The notes: generated by a model from the letters alone, not told the origin. Shown: positions 34,959 through 48,861, counted from the stretch's first letter. The stretch: 64,000 bases of DNA from Aquitalea sp. LB_tupeE (GCF_013391415.1 NZ_JACAXB010000017.1:124001-188000); one strand, 5' to 3'. Program-made: numbers and translations.

Positions 34959-35585
34959 ATGACACATACTGCAGAACTGAAACAAGGGCTGGATCAACTA
35001 GCCCTGGGCCTCACCGAACAACAGCTGGCCTTGCTGGATGGCTATCTGAACCTGCTGGCCAAGTGGAACCACACTTACAACCTGACCGCCGTGCGCGAAG
35101 AGCAGCGCATGGTCAGCTACCATCTGCTGGACAGCCTGTCGCTGGTGCCGCACCTGAACGGTGGTACCCGTCTGCTGGATGTTGGCTCCGGCGGCGGCAT
35201 GCCCGGTATTCCGGCGGCCATTGCCCGTCCCGACCTGCAAGTGGTGGTGCTGGACGCCAACCACAAGAAAACCACCTTCCTGCGCCAGGCGGTCATCGAG
35301 CTGGGCCTGTCCAATGTCGAGGTTGTCACCAGCCGTGTCGAGGCCTACCAGCCGGAACACAAATTCGATCGCATCACCAGCCGTGCCTTTGCCGAGCTGG
35401 CCGAGTTTGTGCGCCTGACGCCGCACCTGCTGGCCGACGGTGGTCAATACCTGGCCATGAAGGGCGTGTATCCTTACGAAGAAATCTCGCTGCTGCCGGA
35501 CACGGTAGCAGTAGCCGAAGTACTACCGGTGTCGGTGCCTGGTCTGGACGCCGAACGCCATCTGGTGAGAATGGTGGCTAAATGA
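34959..35585 (+). CDS. rsmG: 16S rRNA (guanine527-N7)-methyltransferase RsmG
   Basis: 208 residues. ATG 34959 gives the family length; an in-frame TTG at 34944 touches the mnmG stop. The S-adenosylmethionine site DVGSGGGMPGIPAAI and the RLTPHLLADGGQYLAMKG stretch identify it. It overlaps parA by ATGA. Confidence 0.95.
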   Translation: MTHTAELKQGLDQLALGLTEQQLALLDGYLNLLAKWNHTYNLTAVREEQRMVSYHLLDSLSLVPHLNGGTRLLDVGSGGGMPGIPAAIARPDLQVVVLDANHKKTTFLRQAVIELGLSNVEVVTSRVEAYQPEHKFDRITSRAFAELAEFVRLTPHLLADGGQYLAMKGVYPYEEISLLPDTVAVAEVLPVSVPGLDAERHLVRMVAK

Positions 35586-36373
35586 ATGCACGCGTGATCG
35601 CGGTTGCCAATCAGAAGGGGGGGGTCGGCAAGACCACCACCGTGGTCAACCTGGCCGCAGGTCTGGCCGAGCTGGGCCGCAGGGTGTTGATTGTCGACCT
35701 CGACCCGCAGGGCAATGCCACCATGGGTAGCGGCATTGCCAAGCAGGCACTGGAGCGTTCCGTCTATCACGTGCTGCTGGGCGATGCTTCGGTAGAAGAA
35801 GCACGCCAGCCGGCCAAAGAAGGTGGCTACCACGTACTGCCGGCCAACCGCGATCTGGGCGGGGCCGAACTGGAACTGGTGAACGAACTGGCGCGCGAAG
35901 CCCGGCTGAAAAATGCCCTTAGCGCAGTGGAAGACCAGTACGACTACGTGCTGATCGATTGCCCGCCCTCACTCAATCTGCTGACCCTCAACGGCCTGGT
36001 GGCCGCCAACAGCGTGCTGATTCCCATGGTGTGTGAATACTATGCGCTCGAAGGGCTGTCCGATCTGGTTACCACCTTGCGCAAGGTGCGCGTGGCGGTG
36101 AATCCGCGTATCGAAATAATGGGCCTGCTGCGCACCATGTTCGATGCACGTAGTAATCTTTCACAGCAAGTGTCCGAACAGCTGGCCAGCCACTTTGGCA
36201 ACAAGGTGTTCGAAACCGTCATCCCGCGCAATGTGCGCCTGGCCGAAGCGCCCAGTCATGGGCTGCCGGGGCTGGTCTACGACCGTAATGCCCGTGGCGC
36301 ACAAGCCTATCTCACCCTGGCGCAGGAACTGACTGCCCGCCTCGAACCCGCAACCGCAACTCCATCTGTCTGA
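35582..36373 (+). CDS. parA: Chromosome-partitioning ATPase ParA (Soj)
   Basis: 263 residues. Deviant Walker A KGGVGKTTT, DLDPQGNATMG, DYVLIDCPPSL and YYALEGLSDL are diagnostic of chromosomal ParA/Soj. It forms a nucleoid-bound gradient that moves ParB-parS complexes at replication origins. The start overlaps rsmG, and parB follows after 4 bases. Confidence 0.97.
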   Translation: MNARVIAVANQKGGVGKTTTVVNLAAGLAELGRRVLIVDLDPQGNATMGSGIAKQALERSVYHVLLGDASVEEARQPAKEGGYHVLPANRDLGGAELELVNELAREARLKNALSAVEDQYDYVLIDCPPSLNLLTLNGLVAANSVLIPMVCEYYALEGLSDLVTTLRKVRVAVNPRIEIMGLLRTMFDARSNLSQQVSEQLASHFGNKVFETVIPRNVRLAEAPSHGLPGLVYDRNARGAQAYLTLAQELTARLEPATATPSV

Positions 36374-36377
36374 CAAC

Positions 36378-37235
36378 ATGGCCAAACTCAAAGGACTCGG
36401 GCGCGGTCTAGACGCGCTCCTCGCTACCAGCACAGTGGCGGATGACCGCCTCACCACGCTTTCCATCGACCTGATCCGTCCCGGTAAATACCAGCCACGC
36501 AGCCATATGCACGAGGCTGCGCTGGAAGAGCTGGCTGCTTCCATCCGTGCGCAAGGCGTGATCCAGCCGGTCGTGGTGCGTGAAGTTGGCCTCGGCGAAT
36601 ACGAACTGATTGCTGGTGAACGCCGCTGGCGTGCCGCACGCAAGGCGGGGCTTGCCGAAGTACCTGCAGTGGTGAAAACCGTGGCTGACGAAGCCGCGCT
36701 GGCGATGGCGCTGATTGAAAACATCCAGCGCCAGGAGCTGGACCCCATCGAAGAAGCACATGGTCTCAAGCGCCTGATCAGCGAATTCGGCCTCACCCAC
36801 GAAAGCGCGGCGGATGCAGTAGGGCGTTCTCGCAGTGCGGTATCCAATTTGCTGCGCCTCCTGGCGCTGCCCGAGCCAGTACAAACCATGTTGCACCAAG
36901 GTCAGCTGGAAATGGGCCATGCGCGTGCGCTGCTGGCGCTGCCGGTGGTGCAGCAGCTGGAGATGGCACACGAGGCAGTGGAAAAGGGCTGGTCGGTGCG
37001 CGAAGTGGAGCGCCGTGTCCAACAATTGTCTGACCAAAAAACCACACCGCCGGTAGCAGAAAAGCGCGTCGATCCGGACATTGCCCGTCTAGAGCAAGAA
37101 GTGTCGGAACGCATTGGCGCCAAGGTCAGCATCCGCCACGGTGCGCGTGGGCAGGGGCGTTTGCAGGTGGAGTATGCCAATCTGGACGACCTGGAACGCT
37201 TGCTTGAAAAACTTCAAGCAAAATCAAGCAAATGA
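36378..37235 (+). CDS. parB: Chromosome-partitioning protein ParB (Spo0J)
   Basis: 285 residues. Begins KLKGLGRGLDALL, then the CTP/arginine patch (GERRWRAARKAGL), the helix-turn-helix (THESAADAVGRSRSAVSNLLRL) that reads parS, and a C-terminal dimerisation domain (ERLLEKLQ). It loads on parS near the origin. No parS-like 16-mer was noticed in this window by eye. Confidence 0.96.
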   Translation: MAKLKGLGRGLDALLATSTVADDRLTTLSIDLIRPGKYQPRSHMHEAALEELAASIRAQGVIQPVVVREVGLGEYELIAGERRWRAARKAGLAEVPAVVKTVADEAALAMALIENIQRQELDPIEEAHGLKRLISEFGLTHESAADAVGRSRSAVSNLLRLLALPEPVQTMLHQGQLEMGHARALLALPVVQQLEMAHEAVEKGWSVREVERRVQQLSDQKTTPPVAEKRVDPDIARLEQEVSERIGAKVSIRHGARGQGRLQVEYANLDDLERLLEKLQAKSSK

Positions 37236-37273
37236 TTTTATGTTGCACTGCAATGGTGCGGGCGATGTTCAGT

Positions 37274-38520
<1,247 letters not shown>

Positions 38521-38546
38521 AGAGTTTGTGGTATCTGTTTTTTTAG

Positions 38547-38891
<345 letters not shown>

Positions 38892-38944
38892 TTTTTAGCC
38901 AGTAAACGGTTTGTGTAGAAGTCATTCTCTGGAGGAAAACAAGC

Positions 38945-39415
38945 GTGGAATTTAACGTAACACTACTGGGCCAGGCGATCACGTTCGCCATCCTGGTATG
39001 GTTCACCATGAAGTTTGTTTGGCCTCCGCTTACCAATATGATGGAAGAGCGTGCCAAGCGTATTGCAGACGGCCTGGCCGCTGCAGAACGTGGCAAGCAA
39101 GATCTGGAAGCTGCTGAAAAGCGCGTTGCGGACGAACTCCGCAAAGCCAAGCAACAGGCAATGGAAATCATTACTGCTGCTGAGAAGCGTGCCTCCCAGA
39201 TCGTGGACGAAGCCAAAGACAATGCCAGCACTGAAGGTGCCCGTATTGTGGCTGACGCCAAGGGTCAGATCGATCAGGAAGTGATGCGCGCCAAGGAGGC
39301 ACTGCGTGAGCAGGTAGCCCAGCTGGCCGTCATCGGCGCAGAGAAGATCCTGCGCAAAGAGATCGATGCAGCCAAGCACGCCGACCTGCTTTCCTCCATC
39401 AAAGCGGAGTTTTAA
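38945..39415 (+). CDS. atpF: F1Fo ATP synthase subunit b
   Basis: 156 residues from a GTG with GGAGG upstream. One N-terminal membrane helix ([19 protein letters not shown]) then a long charged coiled coil that forms the peripheral stalk. Standard length and operon place. Confidence 0.96.
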   Translation: MEFNVTLLGQAITFAILVWFTMKFVWPPLTNMMEERAKRIADGLAAAERGKQDLEAAEKRVADELRKAKQQAMEIITAAEKRASQIVDEAKDNASTEGARIVADAKGQIDQEVMRAKEALREQVAQLAVIGAEKILRKEIDAAKHADLLSSIKAEF

Positions 39416-39422
39416 TTAACTC

Positions 39423-39959
39423 ATGGCAGAACTCATTACCGTCGCAAGGCCCTACGCCGAAGCGGTATACAGCCTCGCCACCGAAACGCGTACGCTGGAC
39501 CAGTGGTCCGATGCGCTTGCGTGGCTGGCTGCCATGGTGAACAACCCGGATATGGTTGAAGTTGTCACCAATCCGAAACATACCGCAAAAGAGGTTGAGG
39601 CGCTGATGCTGGAAGTCCTCGGCGAGCGTACCAACGAAAGCGTGAAAAACTTTCTGGTCGCCCTGATCGAGAACCACCGCCTGATGCTGCTGCCGCATAT
39701 CGCCAGTCAGTTTGAGCTGTTCAAGGCTGAAGCGGAAAACATCGTTGATGCGCAAGTTGAAACGGCGTTCCCGCTGACCGAAGAACAGAAAGCCGAACTC
39801 ACCAGCACGCTTTCCAAGCAGTACGGCAAAACCGTACGTCTTGATGTGCGTGACAATGCCGATCTGATCGGTGGTGTGCGCGTGCTGGTCGGTGATGATG
39901 TCATCGACAGTTCCGTGCGCGGCAAGCTGCAAGCCATGGCGGCAAGCCTCAAGAATTAG
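39423..39959 (+). CDS. atpH: F1Fo ATP synthase subunit delta
   Basis: 178 residues. [13 protein letters not shown] and the C-terminal [20 protein letters not shown] are family hallmarks. It joins the b-subunit stalk to the top of the alpha/beta hexamer. Confidence 0.96.
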   Translation: MAELITVARPYAEAVYSLATETRTLDQWSDALAWLAAMVNNPDMVEVVTNPKHTAKEVEALMLEVLGERTNESVKNFLVALIENHRLMLLPHIASQFELFKAEAENIVDAQVETAFPLTEEQKAELTSTLSKQYGKTVRLDVRDNADLIGGVRVLVGDDVIDSSVRGKLQAMAASLKN

Positions 39960-39967
39960 GAGAGATC

Positions 39968-41512
39968 ATGCAGTTGAACCCCTCTGAAATCAGCGATCTG
40001 ATCAAGGCCAAGATTCAGAACCTGGCTGAAGGCGCTGAAGTCCGTACCAAGGGTACGGTAATTTCCGTGACCGACGGTATCGTTCGTGTCCACGGTCTGG
40101 CAGACGTGATGCAGGGCGAAATGCTCGAGTTCCCGGGCAACACCTACGGCCTCGCCATGAACCTGGAGCGCGACTTTGTCGGCGCCGTGGTTCTGGGTGA
40201 GTACGAACACATTTCCGAAGGCGACGAAGTCAAGTGTACCGGTCGCATTCTGGAAGTGCCGGTAGGTCCGGAACTGGTGGGCCGTGTTGTTAACGCCCTG
40301 GGCCAGCCGATCGACGGCAAGGGTCCGATCAACGCCAAGCTGTCCAGCCCGATCGAAAAGATCGCGCCGGGCGTGATTGCGCGTCAGTCGGTATCCCAGC
40401 CGATGCAGACCGGCCTGAAGGCGATTGACTCCATGGTACCGGTAGGCCGTGGCCAGCGTGAGCTGATCATTGGCGACCGTCAGACCGGCAAGACTGCCGT
40501 TGCTCTGGACGCCATCATCAATCAAAAAGGCACTGGTGTTGTTTGTATCTACGTTGCCGTAGGTCAGAAAGCATCCTCCATTGCCAACGTGGTACGCAAG
40601 CTGGAAGAGCACGGTGCACTGGGTCACACCATCATCGTGGCCGCTACCGCTTCCGAAGCCGCTGCCCTGCAGTTCATCGCCCCGTACTCCGGTTGTGCGA
40701 TGGGCGAATACTTCCGCGACCGTGGCGAAGATGCACTGATCGTATACGATGACTTGTCCAAGCAAGCCGTTGCCTACCGTCAGATCTCCCTGCTGCTGCG
40801 TCGTCCGCCGGGCCGTGAAGCTTACCCGGGTGACGTTTTCTACCTGCACTCCCGTCTGCTGGAACGCGCTTCCCGCATCAACGCGGATGAAGTGGAAAAA
40901 CTGACCAACGGCGAAGTGAAGGGCAAGACCGGTTCGCTGACCGCACTGCCTATCATCGAAACCCAGGCTGGTGACGTTTCCGCCTTCGTTCCGACCAACG
41001 TGATTTCCATTACCGACGGCCAGATCTTCCTGGAATCCGACCTCTTCAACGCAGGTATCCGTCCGGCCATCAACGCCGGTATTTCGGTATCCCGCGTGGG
41101 TGGTGCGGCCCAGACCAAGGTCATCAAGAAGCTCGGTGGCGGTATCCGTCTGGCACTGGCCCAGTATCGTGAACTGGCTGCGTTCTCGCAGTTCGCTTCC
41201 GACCTGGACGAAGCTACCCGCAAGCAGCTGCAACACGGTGAAGTGGTAACCGAACTGATGAAGCAAAAGCAGTTCGTACCGCTGGCCACTGCCGAAATGG
41301 CACTGACCCTGTGGGCTGTGAACAAGGGCAGCTACGAAGACGTTCCGGTGAAGAAGGCCCTGGCATTCGAAGCTGAGTTCCTCGCTTACGTGCGTGCGAA
41401 CCACAGCGACCTGCTGGCCGCCGTTAACGCTTCGGGCGACCTGTCCGGCGACAACGAGAAGGTACTGGCCAAGGCGATGGAATCGTTCAAGGCTGGCTAC
41501 AGCTTCAACTGA
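39968..41512 (+). CDS. atpA: F1Fo ATP synthase subunit alpha
   Basis: 514 residues, AGGAGAG before the ATG. Walker [10 protein letters not shown] (non-catalytic nucleotide site) and the signature [17 protein letters not shown] containing the arginine finger. Length is typical. Confidence 0.98.
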   Translation: MQLNPSEISDLIKAKIQNLAEGAEVRTKGTVISVTDGIVRVHGLADVMQGEMLEFPGNTYGLAMNLERDFVGAVVLGEYEHISEGDEVKCTGRILEVPVGPELVGRVVNALGQPIDGKGPINAKLSSPIEKIAPGVIARQSVSQPMQTGLKAIDSMVPVGRGQRELIIGDRQTGKTAVALDAIINQKGTGVVCIYVAVGQKASSIANVVRKLEEHGALGHTIIVAATASEAAALQFIAPYSGCAMGEYFRDRGEDALIVYDDLSKQAVAYRQISLLLRRPPGREAYPGDVFYLHSRLLERASRINADEVEKLTNGEVKGKTGSLTALPIIETQAGDVSAFVPTNVISITDGQIFLESDLFNAGIRPAINAGISVSRVGGAAQTKVIKKLGGGIRLALAQYRELAAFSQFASDLDEATRKQLQHGEVVTELMKQKQFVPLATAEMALTLWAVNKGSYEDVPVKKALAFEAEFLAYVRANHSDLLAAVNASGDLSGDNEKVLAKAMESFKAGYSFN

Positions 41513-41551
41513 GCCTTTCGACTCACGTCGTAGCTAAAGAAAGGTTCAGGA

Positions 41552-42418
41552 ATGGCAGTCGGTAAAGAGATTCTCACCAAGATCCGAAGCGTGCAAAACA
41601 CGCAGAAGATCACTCGCGCGATGCAAATGGTGTCAACCTCCAAGATGCGCAAAACGCAAGAGCGTATGCGCGCTGCCCGTCCTTATGCTGAGAAGGTGCG
41701 CACGGTTATGGCGCACCTTGCTCAGGCAAACGCGGATCTTGGTCATCCACTGCTTGCACGCCGTGACGTTGTCAAGCGCGCTGGTATTATCCTGGTTTCC
41801 TCTGACAAGGGCCTGTGTGGCGGCCTGAACGTGAACTCGTTCAAGCGCTTCTATGCCAAGGTCAAGGAACTGCAGGAACAGAACGTCGAAATCGACGTGT
41901 GCTGCCTCGGCCAGAAGGCCGTTGCTGCCTGCCAGCGTGCTCGCCTCAATGTTGTGGCAAGCGCAGTCCAGCTCGGCGATGTGCCGAAGATGGACAAACT
42001 AATTGGCCCGCTTACAGTGCTGTTCAAACAGTACGCTGAAGGCGAACTGGACGCGGTTTACATCGTCTACTCCGGTTTCATCAACACGATGAAACAGGAA
42101 CCGACGCTCGAACAGCTCCTGCCGTTGACTCCGCAACACATGGTGGTGGAGCACTCGCATTCGTGGGATTACCTCTACGAACCGGATGCACCCAGCCTGA
42201 TGGAGTTCTTGGTCAAGCGTTACCTGGAGTCGGTGGTTTATCAGGCTCTGGCCGAAAATATGGCTTCCGAACAGGCAGCGCGTATGGTGGCCATGAAAGC
42301 TGCAACCGACAACGCCGGTAATACGATCAAGCAGCTGCGCCTTGTGTACAACAAGGCCCGTCAAGCGGCAATTACCACTGAGCTGTCTGAGATTGTGGCT
42401 GGTGCCGCAGCGGTGTAA
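41552..42418 (+). CDS. atpG: F1Fo ATP synthase subunit gamma
   Basis: 288 residues. KEILTKIRSVQNTQKITRAM at the N terminus and ITTELSEIVAGAAAV at the C terminus form the coiled-coil rotor shaft. SSDKGLCGGLN is the conserved middle segment. Confidence 0.97.
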   Translation: MAVGKEILTKIRSVQNTQKITRAMQMVSTSKMRKTQERMRAARPYAEKVRTVMAHLAQANADLGHPLLARRDVVKRAGIILVSSDKGLCGGLNVNSFKRFYAKVKELQEQNVEIDVCCLGQKAVAACQRARLNVVASAVQLGDVPKMDKLIGPLTVLFKQYAEGELDAVYIVYSGFINTMKQEPTLEQLLPLTPQHMVVEHSHSWDYLYEPDAPSLMEFLVKRYLESVVYQALAENMASEQAARMVAMKAATDNAGNTIKQLRLVYNKARQAAITTELSEIVAGAAAV

Positions 42419-42452
42419 GCCGTTACACAGACTGTAAAAGTTAAATGTTTAG

Positions 42453-43856
<1,404 letters not shown>

Positions 43857-43871
43857 TTAAGGAGAGGGCTT

Positions 43872-44294
43872 ATGTCCAAGATGCATGTGGAAGTGGTCAG
43901 CACCGAACAACTCATCTACTCGGGTGAAGCCGAGTTTCTGGTCGCTCCGGCGCTGGAAGGTGAGATCGGTGTCTATCCGCGACACGTGCCGCTCCTGACC
44001 CGTATCAAGCCCGGTGTGCTGCGCATGACCGTACCGGGCAGCAAGGAAGAAGTGTTGGTGGCTGTCTCCGGCGGCATGCTGGAAGTACAGCCCACCCACA
44101 TCACCGTCCTGGCTGATACGGCGATCCGCGGCGAGGATCTCGACGAAGCGCGCGCCAATGAGGCCAAGCGTGCAGCAGAAGAATCTCTGCAGCATGCTAC
44201 CGACGACCTGAGCACGGCAAAGGCTCACGCTGCCCTGGCAGCCGCCATTGCCCAGCTCAAGGCGTTGGACTACCTCAAGAAGCGTGTGCACTAA
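43872..44294 (+). CDS. atpC: F1Fo ATP synthase subunit epsilon
   Basis: 140 residues, GGAGAGG before the ATG. N-terminal beta-sandwich (MHVEVVSTEQLIYSGEAEFL) and C-terminal two-helix inhibitory domain. Last gene of the operon. Confidence 0.96.
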   Translation: MSKMHVEVVSTEQLIYSGEAEFLVAPALEGEIGVYPRHVPLLTRIKPGVLRMTVPGSKEEVLVAVSGGMLEVQPTHITVLADTAIRGEDLDEARANEAKRAAEESLQHATDDLSTAKAHAALAAAIAQLKALDYLKKRVH

Positions 44295-44323
44295 AAGCGC
44301 GGGAACGATTCGTGTATAGTTGC

Positions 44324-44352
44324 AGGCTGCCACTTTTGTGGCAGCCTTTTTC
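44324..44352 (+). terminator. Terminator of the atp operon
   Basis: AGGCTGCCAC, loop TTTT, GTGGCAGCCT, then TTTTTC. Confidence 0.85.
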
Positions 44353-44376
44353 ATTTTTGGTCAGCAAAGAGTTCGC

Positions 44377-45741
44377 ATGGACAGCCTCAATATCGTGATT
44401 CTGGCAGCGGGCAAGGGTACCCGCATGTACTCCGCCAAACCCAAAGTTTTGCACCCGGTTGGTGGTGCGCCGATGCTCGCCCGCGTCATCGCCACGGCCC
44501 GTAGCCTGAATCCGGCGCGGCTGGTGGTGGTATATGGTTTCGGTGGTGATCAGGTCCGCGAGACCATCAAGGATGAAGATATTGTCTGGGCCGAACAGGC
44601 TGAACAACTGGGCACTGGCCATGCGCTGAAAATGGCCTTGCCGGCCCTGCCGGACAGTGGCAAGACGCTGGTGCTGTACGGCGATGTGCCGCTGACCCGT
44701 AGCGAAACCCTGCAACAACTGATTGCTGTTGCTGGCGATGGCATGGCAGTGCTGACCGACGTACTGGACGATGCCAGCGGTTATGGCCGCATGCTGCGCG
44801 GTAGCGATGGCAAGCTCAAGGCCATTGTCGAGCACAAGGATTGCACACCGGAGCAACTGGCCATCCGTGAAATCAATACCGGCATGATGGTGCTGCCCAA
44901 CCGCCAGCTTTCTGGCTGGCTGCAGGCACTGCGCAATGGCAATGCCCAGGGCGAATATTATCTGACCGATGTACTGGCACTGGCCGTGGCCGATGGCGTG
45001 ACGGTGGAAAGCGCCAGCGTCTCGGCTTCGTGGGAAGCTGCTGGCGTGAATAATAAGCTGCAACTGGCCGAGCTGGAGCGCATCCTGCAACAGAATCAGG
45101 CGCGTGCCCTGCTAACCGCCGGTGTGACACTGGCCGACCCGGCCCGCATCGACATCCGTGGCCAGCTGCGGCATGGCCGTGATGTCAGCATCGATGTCAA
45201 TTGCGTGTTCGAAGGCGCGGTAGAGCTGGGCGACAATGTCGAGATCGGTGCCAATTGCGTGCTGAAAAACGTCAAGATCGCGGCAGGCACCCGTATCGCC
45301 GCGTTCTCCCATCTGGAAGATGCCGTGGTCGGGGCAGATTGCCGCATCGGCCCGTATGCGCGCCTGCGTCCTGGCGCGGCTCTGGCCGATGAAGTGCACA
45401 TCGGCAATTTTGTTGAAATCAAGAAGAGCACGGTTGGTCTGGGCTCCAAGGTGAATCACCTTACTTACATCGGCGATGCTGAAATCGGTAGCAAGGTAAA
45501 TGTCGGTGCCGGTTCGGTAACTTGCAATTACGATGGCGTGAACAAGTTCAAGACGGTCATCCAGGACAATGTATTTGTCGGTTCCGGTACCTTGATGGTG
45601 GCACCGGTCACGCTGGAAGCCGGCGCGACGGTGGGGGCGGGCTCGGTGATCAGCCGCACGGCCCCGGCAGATGCCCTCACGGTGGCGCGTGCGCGTCAGG
45701 TCACCATTGCTGGCTGGAAGCGTCCACAGAAAAAGAGCTGA
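44377..45741 (+). CDS. glmU: Bifunctional GlcN-1-P acetyltransferase / UDP-GlcNAc pyrophosphorylase GlmU
   Basis: 454 residues from ATG 44377; the upstream in-frame extension runs through the terminator and is rejected. N-terminal uridyltransferase ([30 protein letters not shown]) and C-terminal left-handed beta-helix acetyltransferase with hexapeptide repeats ([32 protein letters not shown]). It makes UDP-GlcNAc for peptidoglycan and lipopolysaccharide, downstream of GlmS. Confidence 0.97.
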   Translation: MDSLNIVILAAGKGTRMYSAKPKVLHPVGGAPMLARVIATARSLNPARLVVVYGFGGDQVRETIKDEDIVWAEQAEQLGTGHALKMALPALPDSGKTLVLYGDVPLTRSETLQQLIAVAGDGMAVLTDVLDDASGYGRMLRGSDGKLKAIVEHKDCTPEQLAIREINTGMMVLPNRQLSGWLQALRNGNAQGEYYLTDVLALAVADGVTVESASVSASWEAAGVNNKLQLAELERILQQNQARALLTAGVTLADPARIDIRGQLRHGRDVSIDVNCVFEGAVELGDNVEIGANCVLKNVKIAAGTRIAAFSHLEDAVVGADCRIGPYARLRPGAALADEVHIGNFVEIKKSTVGLGSKVNHLTYIGDAEIGSKVNVGAGSVTCNYDGVNKFKTVIQDNVFVGSGTLMVAPVTLEAGATVGAGSVISRTAPADALTVARARQVTIAGWKRPQKKS

Positions 45742-45792
45742 TTTCCGGCTTGTCTGACTGCATGGCATGCCCGCTGCGCTTTCTCGACGAAA

Positions 45793-45815
45793 GCCCGGTG
45801 GGCATTTTCTTTGGT
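45793..45815 (+). terminator. Weak terminator after glmU
   Basis: GCCC-GGT-GGGC followed by ATTTTCTTT. The stem is short. Confidence 0.4.
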
Positions 45816-45839
45816 CGATATCGTATCGGTGCTGTTGCA

Positions 45840-45860
45840 TTTCTTTCGTTGCAAAAGAAA
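45840..45860. promoter_or_regulatory. Candidate DeoR-type operator upstream of the regulator gene
   Basis: TTTCTTT and AAAAGAAA face each other across a short spacer containing CGTTGC. It resembles the CGAAA/TTTCG boxes at 45924-45942. Confidence 0.35.
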
Positions 45861-45923
45861 AGTAACAAATTTTATGGTTCTGATGATTGATATCGGCATA
45901 TTGCCTCGTTATCATGACAAAAC

Positions 45924-45942
45924 TTTCGAAACGAAACGTTTC
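45924..45942. promoter_or_regulatory. Double palindrome at the start of the DeoR regulator gene
   Basis: TTTCGAAA (45924-45931) and GAAACGTTTC (45933-45942), two perfect palindromes sharing the CGAAA half-site, ending 1 base before the ATG. Position and sequence suit autorepression. Confidence 0.5.
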
Positions 45943-45943
45943 A

Positions 45944-46735
45944 ATGACCAAACGAAATACCCAGCAACGTCGCCATGCCATCGCCACCCTGGTGCAGGAG
46001 CGTGGTGAAATCAGCGTAGATGAGCTGACGCGACGTTTTGCCACTTCCGAAGTTACCATCCGTAAAGACCTCGCCCTGCTGGAAACCGGCGGTCTGCTAC
46101 TGCGTCGTTATGGTGGTGCCGTGGCCCTGCCCAGTGAAATGGCGGTGGAGCCGCAAGTCGGCGTGGTCTCCGATCGCAAGCTGGACATAGCCCGTGCAGC
46201 GGCGGAGCGCATTCGCGACCATAACCGTATCATCATCGACAGCGGTACTACCACCAGCGGCATGATTCCGCTGCTGGGCAGCAAGCGCGGCCTGGTGGTG
46301 ATGACCAACTCGCTCAATGTCGCGGCAGCGCTGCGCGAACTGGAAAATGAACCCACTCTACTGATGACCGGTGGCACCTGGGACCCGCACTCCGAGTCCT
46401 TCCAGGGTCAGGTGGCCGAGCAGGTTCTGCGTTCTTACGACTTCGACCAGCTGTTCATCGGTGCTGATGGCATCGACCTGGAGCGTGGCACCACCACCTT
46501 TAACGAGCTGGTGGGCTTGTCGCGGGTGATGGCCGAAGTGGCGCGCGAAGTCATCGTCATGGTGGAGTCGGACAAGATTGGCCGCCGCATTCCCAATCTG
46601 GAATTGCCGTGGCACACCATTCACACCCTGATTACCGATGCGGCACTGCCGGCGGAGTCCAGGGAAATCATTCAGGCCAAGGGTGTCACGCTGATCTGCG
46701 CACCTGCTGGCAACGATAGTGCAAGGAGAAAATAA
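45944..46735 (+). CDS. glmR: DeoR-family transcriptional regulator, probable regulator of glmS
   Basis: 263 residues from ATG 45944 (in-frame ATG 45914 also possible). N-terminal DeoR helix-turn-helix ([34 protein letters not shown]) and C-terminal sugar-phosphate-sensing domain ([25 protein letters not shown]). The stop overlaps the glmS ATG (TAATG), so the two are co-translated, which argues that it senses an amino-sugar phosphate and adjusts glmS expression. The symbol follows usage in other betaproteobacteria and is inferred. Confidence 0.85.
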   Translation: MTKRNTQQRRHAIATLVQERGEISVDELTRRFATSEVTIRKDLALLETGGLLLRRYGGAVALPSEMAVEPQVGVVSDRKLDIARAAAERIRDHNRIIIDSGTTTSGMIPLLGSKRGLVVMTNSLNVAAALRELENEPTLLMTGGTWDPHSESFQGQVAEQVLRSYDFDQLFIGADGIDLERGTTTFNELVGLSRVMAEVAREVIVMVESDKIGRRIPNLELPWHTIHTLITDAALPAESREIIQAKGVTLICAPAGNDSARRK

Positions 46736-48564
46736 TGTGTGGCATTGTTGGCGCCATTGCGGCGCGTAATGTTGTACCGGTTCTGGTTGATGGCCTCAAG
46801 CGCCTGGAATACCGCGGTTATGATTCCGCTGGCATCGCAGTGCATACCGGTGACGCCATCAGTCGCGTGCGCCGTGTCGGCCGGGTAGCAGAAATGGAAG
46901 CCGCTGCCGCAGCGGAAAACCTGCAAGGCCAGCTTGGCATCGGCCATACCCGCTGGGCCACCCATGGCGGCGTGACCGAACACAACGCACATCCGCATAT
47001 CTCCTTCGACAAGATTGCCGTGGTGCATAACGGCATCATCGAAAATCACGAAGAACAGCGTCAGCAGCTGAAAGCGCTGGGCTATGAATTTACCTCGCAG
47101 ACCGATACCGAAGTGATCGCCCATCTGGTGCATCACTACTATCAAGGCGGTGTCAGCCTGTTTGATGCGGTGAAGCAAGCCACCCGCCAACTGACTGGTG
47201 CTTACGCCATCGGCGTCATCGCGCTGGACCGCCCGGACGAACTGGTATGCGCCCGCATGGGTTGCCCGCTGCTGGTGGGCCTGGGTGAGGGCGAACACTT
47301 CATCGCGTCTGATGTCTCTGCCATCCTGTCTGCCACCCGTCAAGTCATCTTCCTGGAAGAGGGCGATATCGGCCTGCTCACCCGCGACAGCGTGGTGCTG
47401 CATGACAAGAACGATCAGGTGATCGAACGCGCCGTGCATGTGTCCGACGTATCGCTGGCTTCGCTGGAACTGGGCCCGTACAGCCACTTCATGCAGAAGG
47501 AAATCCACGAACAGCCCAAGGCTCTGTCCGACACCATCGAAGCGGTGCTGGAAGATGGCTTTGCTGCTGGCCTGTTTGGCTCCAATGCTGCGAAGCTGCT
47601 GCCGCAAGTGGAAGGGGTGAAGATCCTCGCCTGCGGTACCAGCTACTACGCCGGCCTTACCGCCAAATACTGGATCGAAAGCATTGCCGGTATCAGCTGC
47701 GATGTGGAAATCGCCAGCGAATACCGCTACCGCGCTGCTTTTGCCAACCCCAAACACCTGGTAGTCACCATCTCCCAGTCCGGTGAAACCCTGGACACCA
47801 TGGAAGCGCTGAAATACGCCAAGGAACTGGGCCATACCATGGCGCTGTCCATCTGCAATGTGCGCGAATCGGCCATTCCGCGTGCCAGCGAACTGGTGTT
47901 CTACACGCGCGCCGGTGCCGAAATCGGTGTCGCCTCCACCAAGGCCTTCACCACCCAGCTGGTGGGTCTGTTTGCCCTGGCGGTAACGCTGGGCAAGCTG
48001 CGCGGCCGCGTGGATGCAGCCGCCGAGCATGGCTATCAGGAAGCCCTGCGCCAGCTGCCGGGCTCGGTACAGCATGCGCTCAATCTGGAGCCGCAGATCA
48101 AGGCCTGGTCCGACAAGTTTGCCGCCAAGCAAAACGCGTTGTTCCTCGGCCGTGGCCTGCACTACCCGATTGCACTGGAAGGTGCGCTCAAGCTCAAGGA
48201 AATTTCTTACATCCACGCTGAAGCCTATCCGGCAGGCGAGCTGAAACACGGCCCGTTGGCACTGGTGGATGAAAGCATGCCGGTGGTGGTGATCGCCCCC
48301 AACGATGCACTACTGGAAAAAGTGAAGTCGAACATGCAGGAAGTGCGCGCCCGTGGTGGCGAGCTGTTCGTGTTTGCCGACCTGGACAGCCATTTCAGCG
48401 AGTCGGACGGCGTGCACGTCATCCGCACCCCGCGCCATGTCGGCGTGCTGTCCGCCATTGTGCATACCATCCCGGTACAGCTGCTGGCCTACCATGTAGC
48501 CCTGGCACGCGGCACCGACGTGGACAAGCCGCGCAACCTGGCCAAGAGTGTGACGGTGGAATAA
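46735..48564 (+). CDS. glmS: Glutamine-fructose-6-phosphate aminotransferase GlmS
   Basis: 609 residues. Cys2 ([13 protein letters not shown]) is the glutaminase nucleophile; two SIS domains follow ([20 protein letters not shown]) and the C-terminal [11 protein letters not shown] loop closes the active site. It makes glucosamine-6-phosphate, the first committed step to UDP-GlcNAc. AAGGAG lies 7 bases before the ATG. The end of this gene is the recognition site for Tn7-type TnsD. Confidence 0.97.
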   Translation: MCGIVGAIAARNVVPVLVDGLKRLEYRGYDSAGIAVHTGDAISRVRRVGRVAEMEAAAAAENLQGQLGIGHTRWATHGGVTEHNAHPHISFDKIAVVHNGIIENHEEQRQQLKALGYEFTSQTDTEVIAHLVHHYYQGGVSLFDAVKQATRQLTGAYAIGVIALDRPDELVCARMGCPLLVGLGEGEHFIASDVSAILSATRQVIFLEEGDIGLLTRDSVVLHDKNDQVIERAVHVSDVSLASLELGPYSHFMQKEIHEQPKALSDTIEAVLEDGFAAGLFGSNAAKLLPQVEGVKILACGTSYYAGLTAKYWIESIAGISCDVEIASEYRYRAAFANPKHLVVTISQSGETLDTMEALKYAKELGHTMALSICNVRESAIPRASELVFYTRAGAEIGVASTKAFTTQLVGLFALAVTLGKLRGRVDAAAEHGYQEALRQLPGSVQHALNLEPQIKAWSDKFAAKQNALFLGRGLHYPIALEGALKLKEISYIHAEAYPAGELKHGPLALVDESMPVVVIAPNDALLEKVKSNMQEVRARGGELFVFADLDSHFSESDGVHVIRTPRHVGVLSAIVHTIPVQLLAYHVALARGTDVDKPRNLAKSVTVE

Positions 48565-48670
48565 TGACCGTGCGGGTTGGTGACTAGTGATCTAAAAGAA
48601 TAAAGTCTGTCACGAGGTAATGAAGTCTGTCACGACGATGGCATGAACGATTTTGCCGGTAGTGCTAAAC

Positions 48671-48696
48671 AAAGAGGCCCGCTAGGGCCTCTTTTT
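48671..48696 (+). terminator. Terminator downstream of glmS
   Basis: AAAGAGGCCC, loop GCTA, GGGCCTCTTTTTG. Confidence 0.85.
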
Positions 48697-48861
48697 GTTT
48701 GAGATTTCGTGGCTTGATGATTCGCAAGGGAATGGCCGAAGGGGCCGTTCATCGGCCGAAGCTGACGCTCGCTCAGCAAATGACCAGAGGCACCTTGTAT
48801 CCAAGAAGCAGTCATTAATGTAACTGACATTCAGTCAATCTTTGTGTACAAGACACATGGT

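Noticed and set aside
32961-34997. 678-codon minus-strand frame opposite mnmG
   Set aside because: Antisense to a highly conserved gene with all expected motifs; similar shadow frames lie opposite atpA, atpD and glmS.
44320-44376. Longer GlmU start at 44320
   Set aside because: This extension is encoded by the atp terminator hairpin, and the family N terminus begins at ATG 44377.
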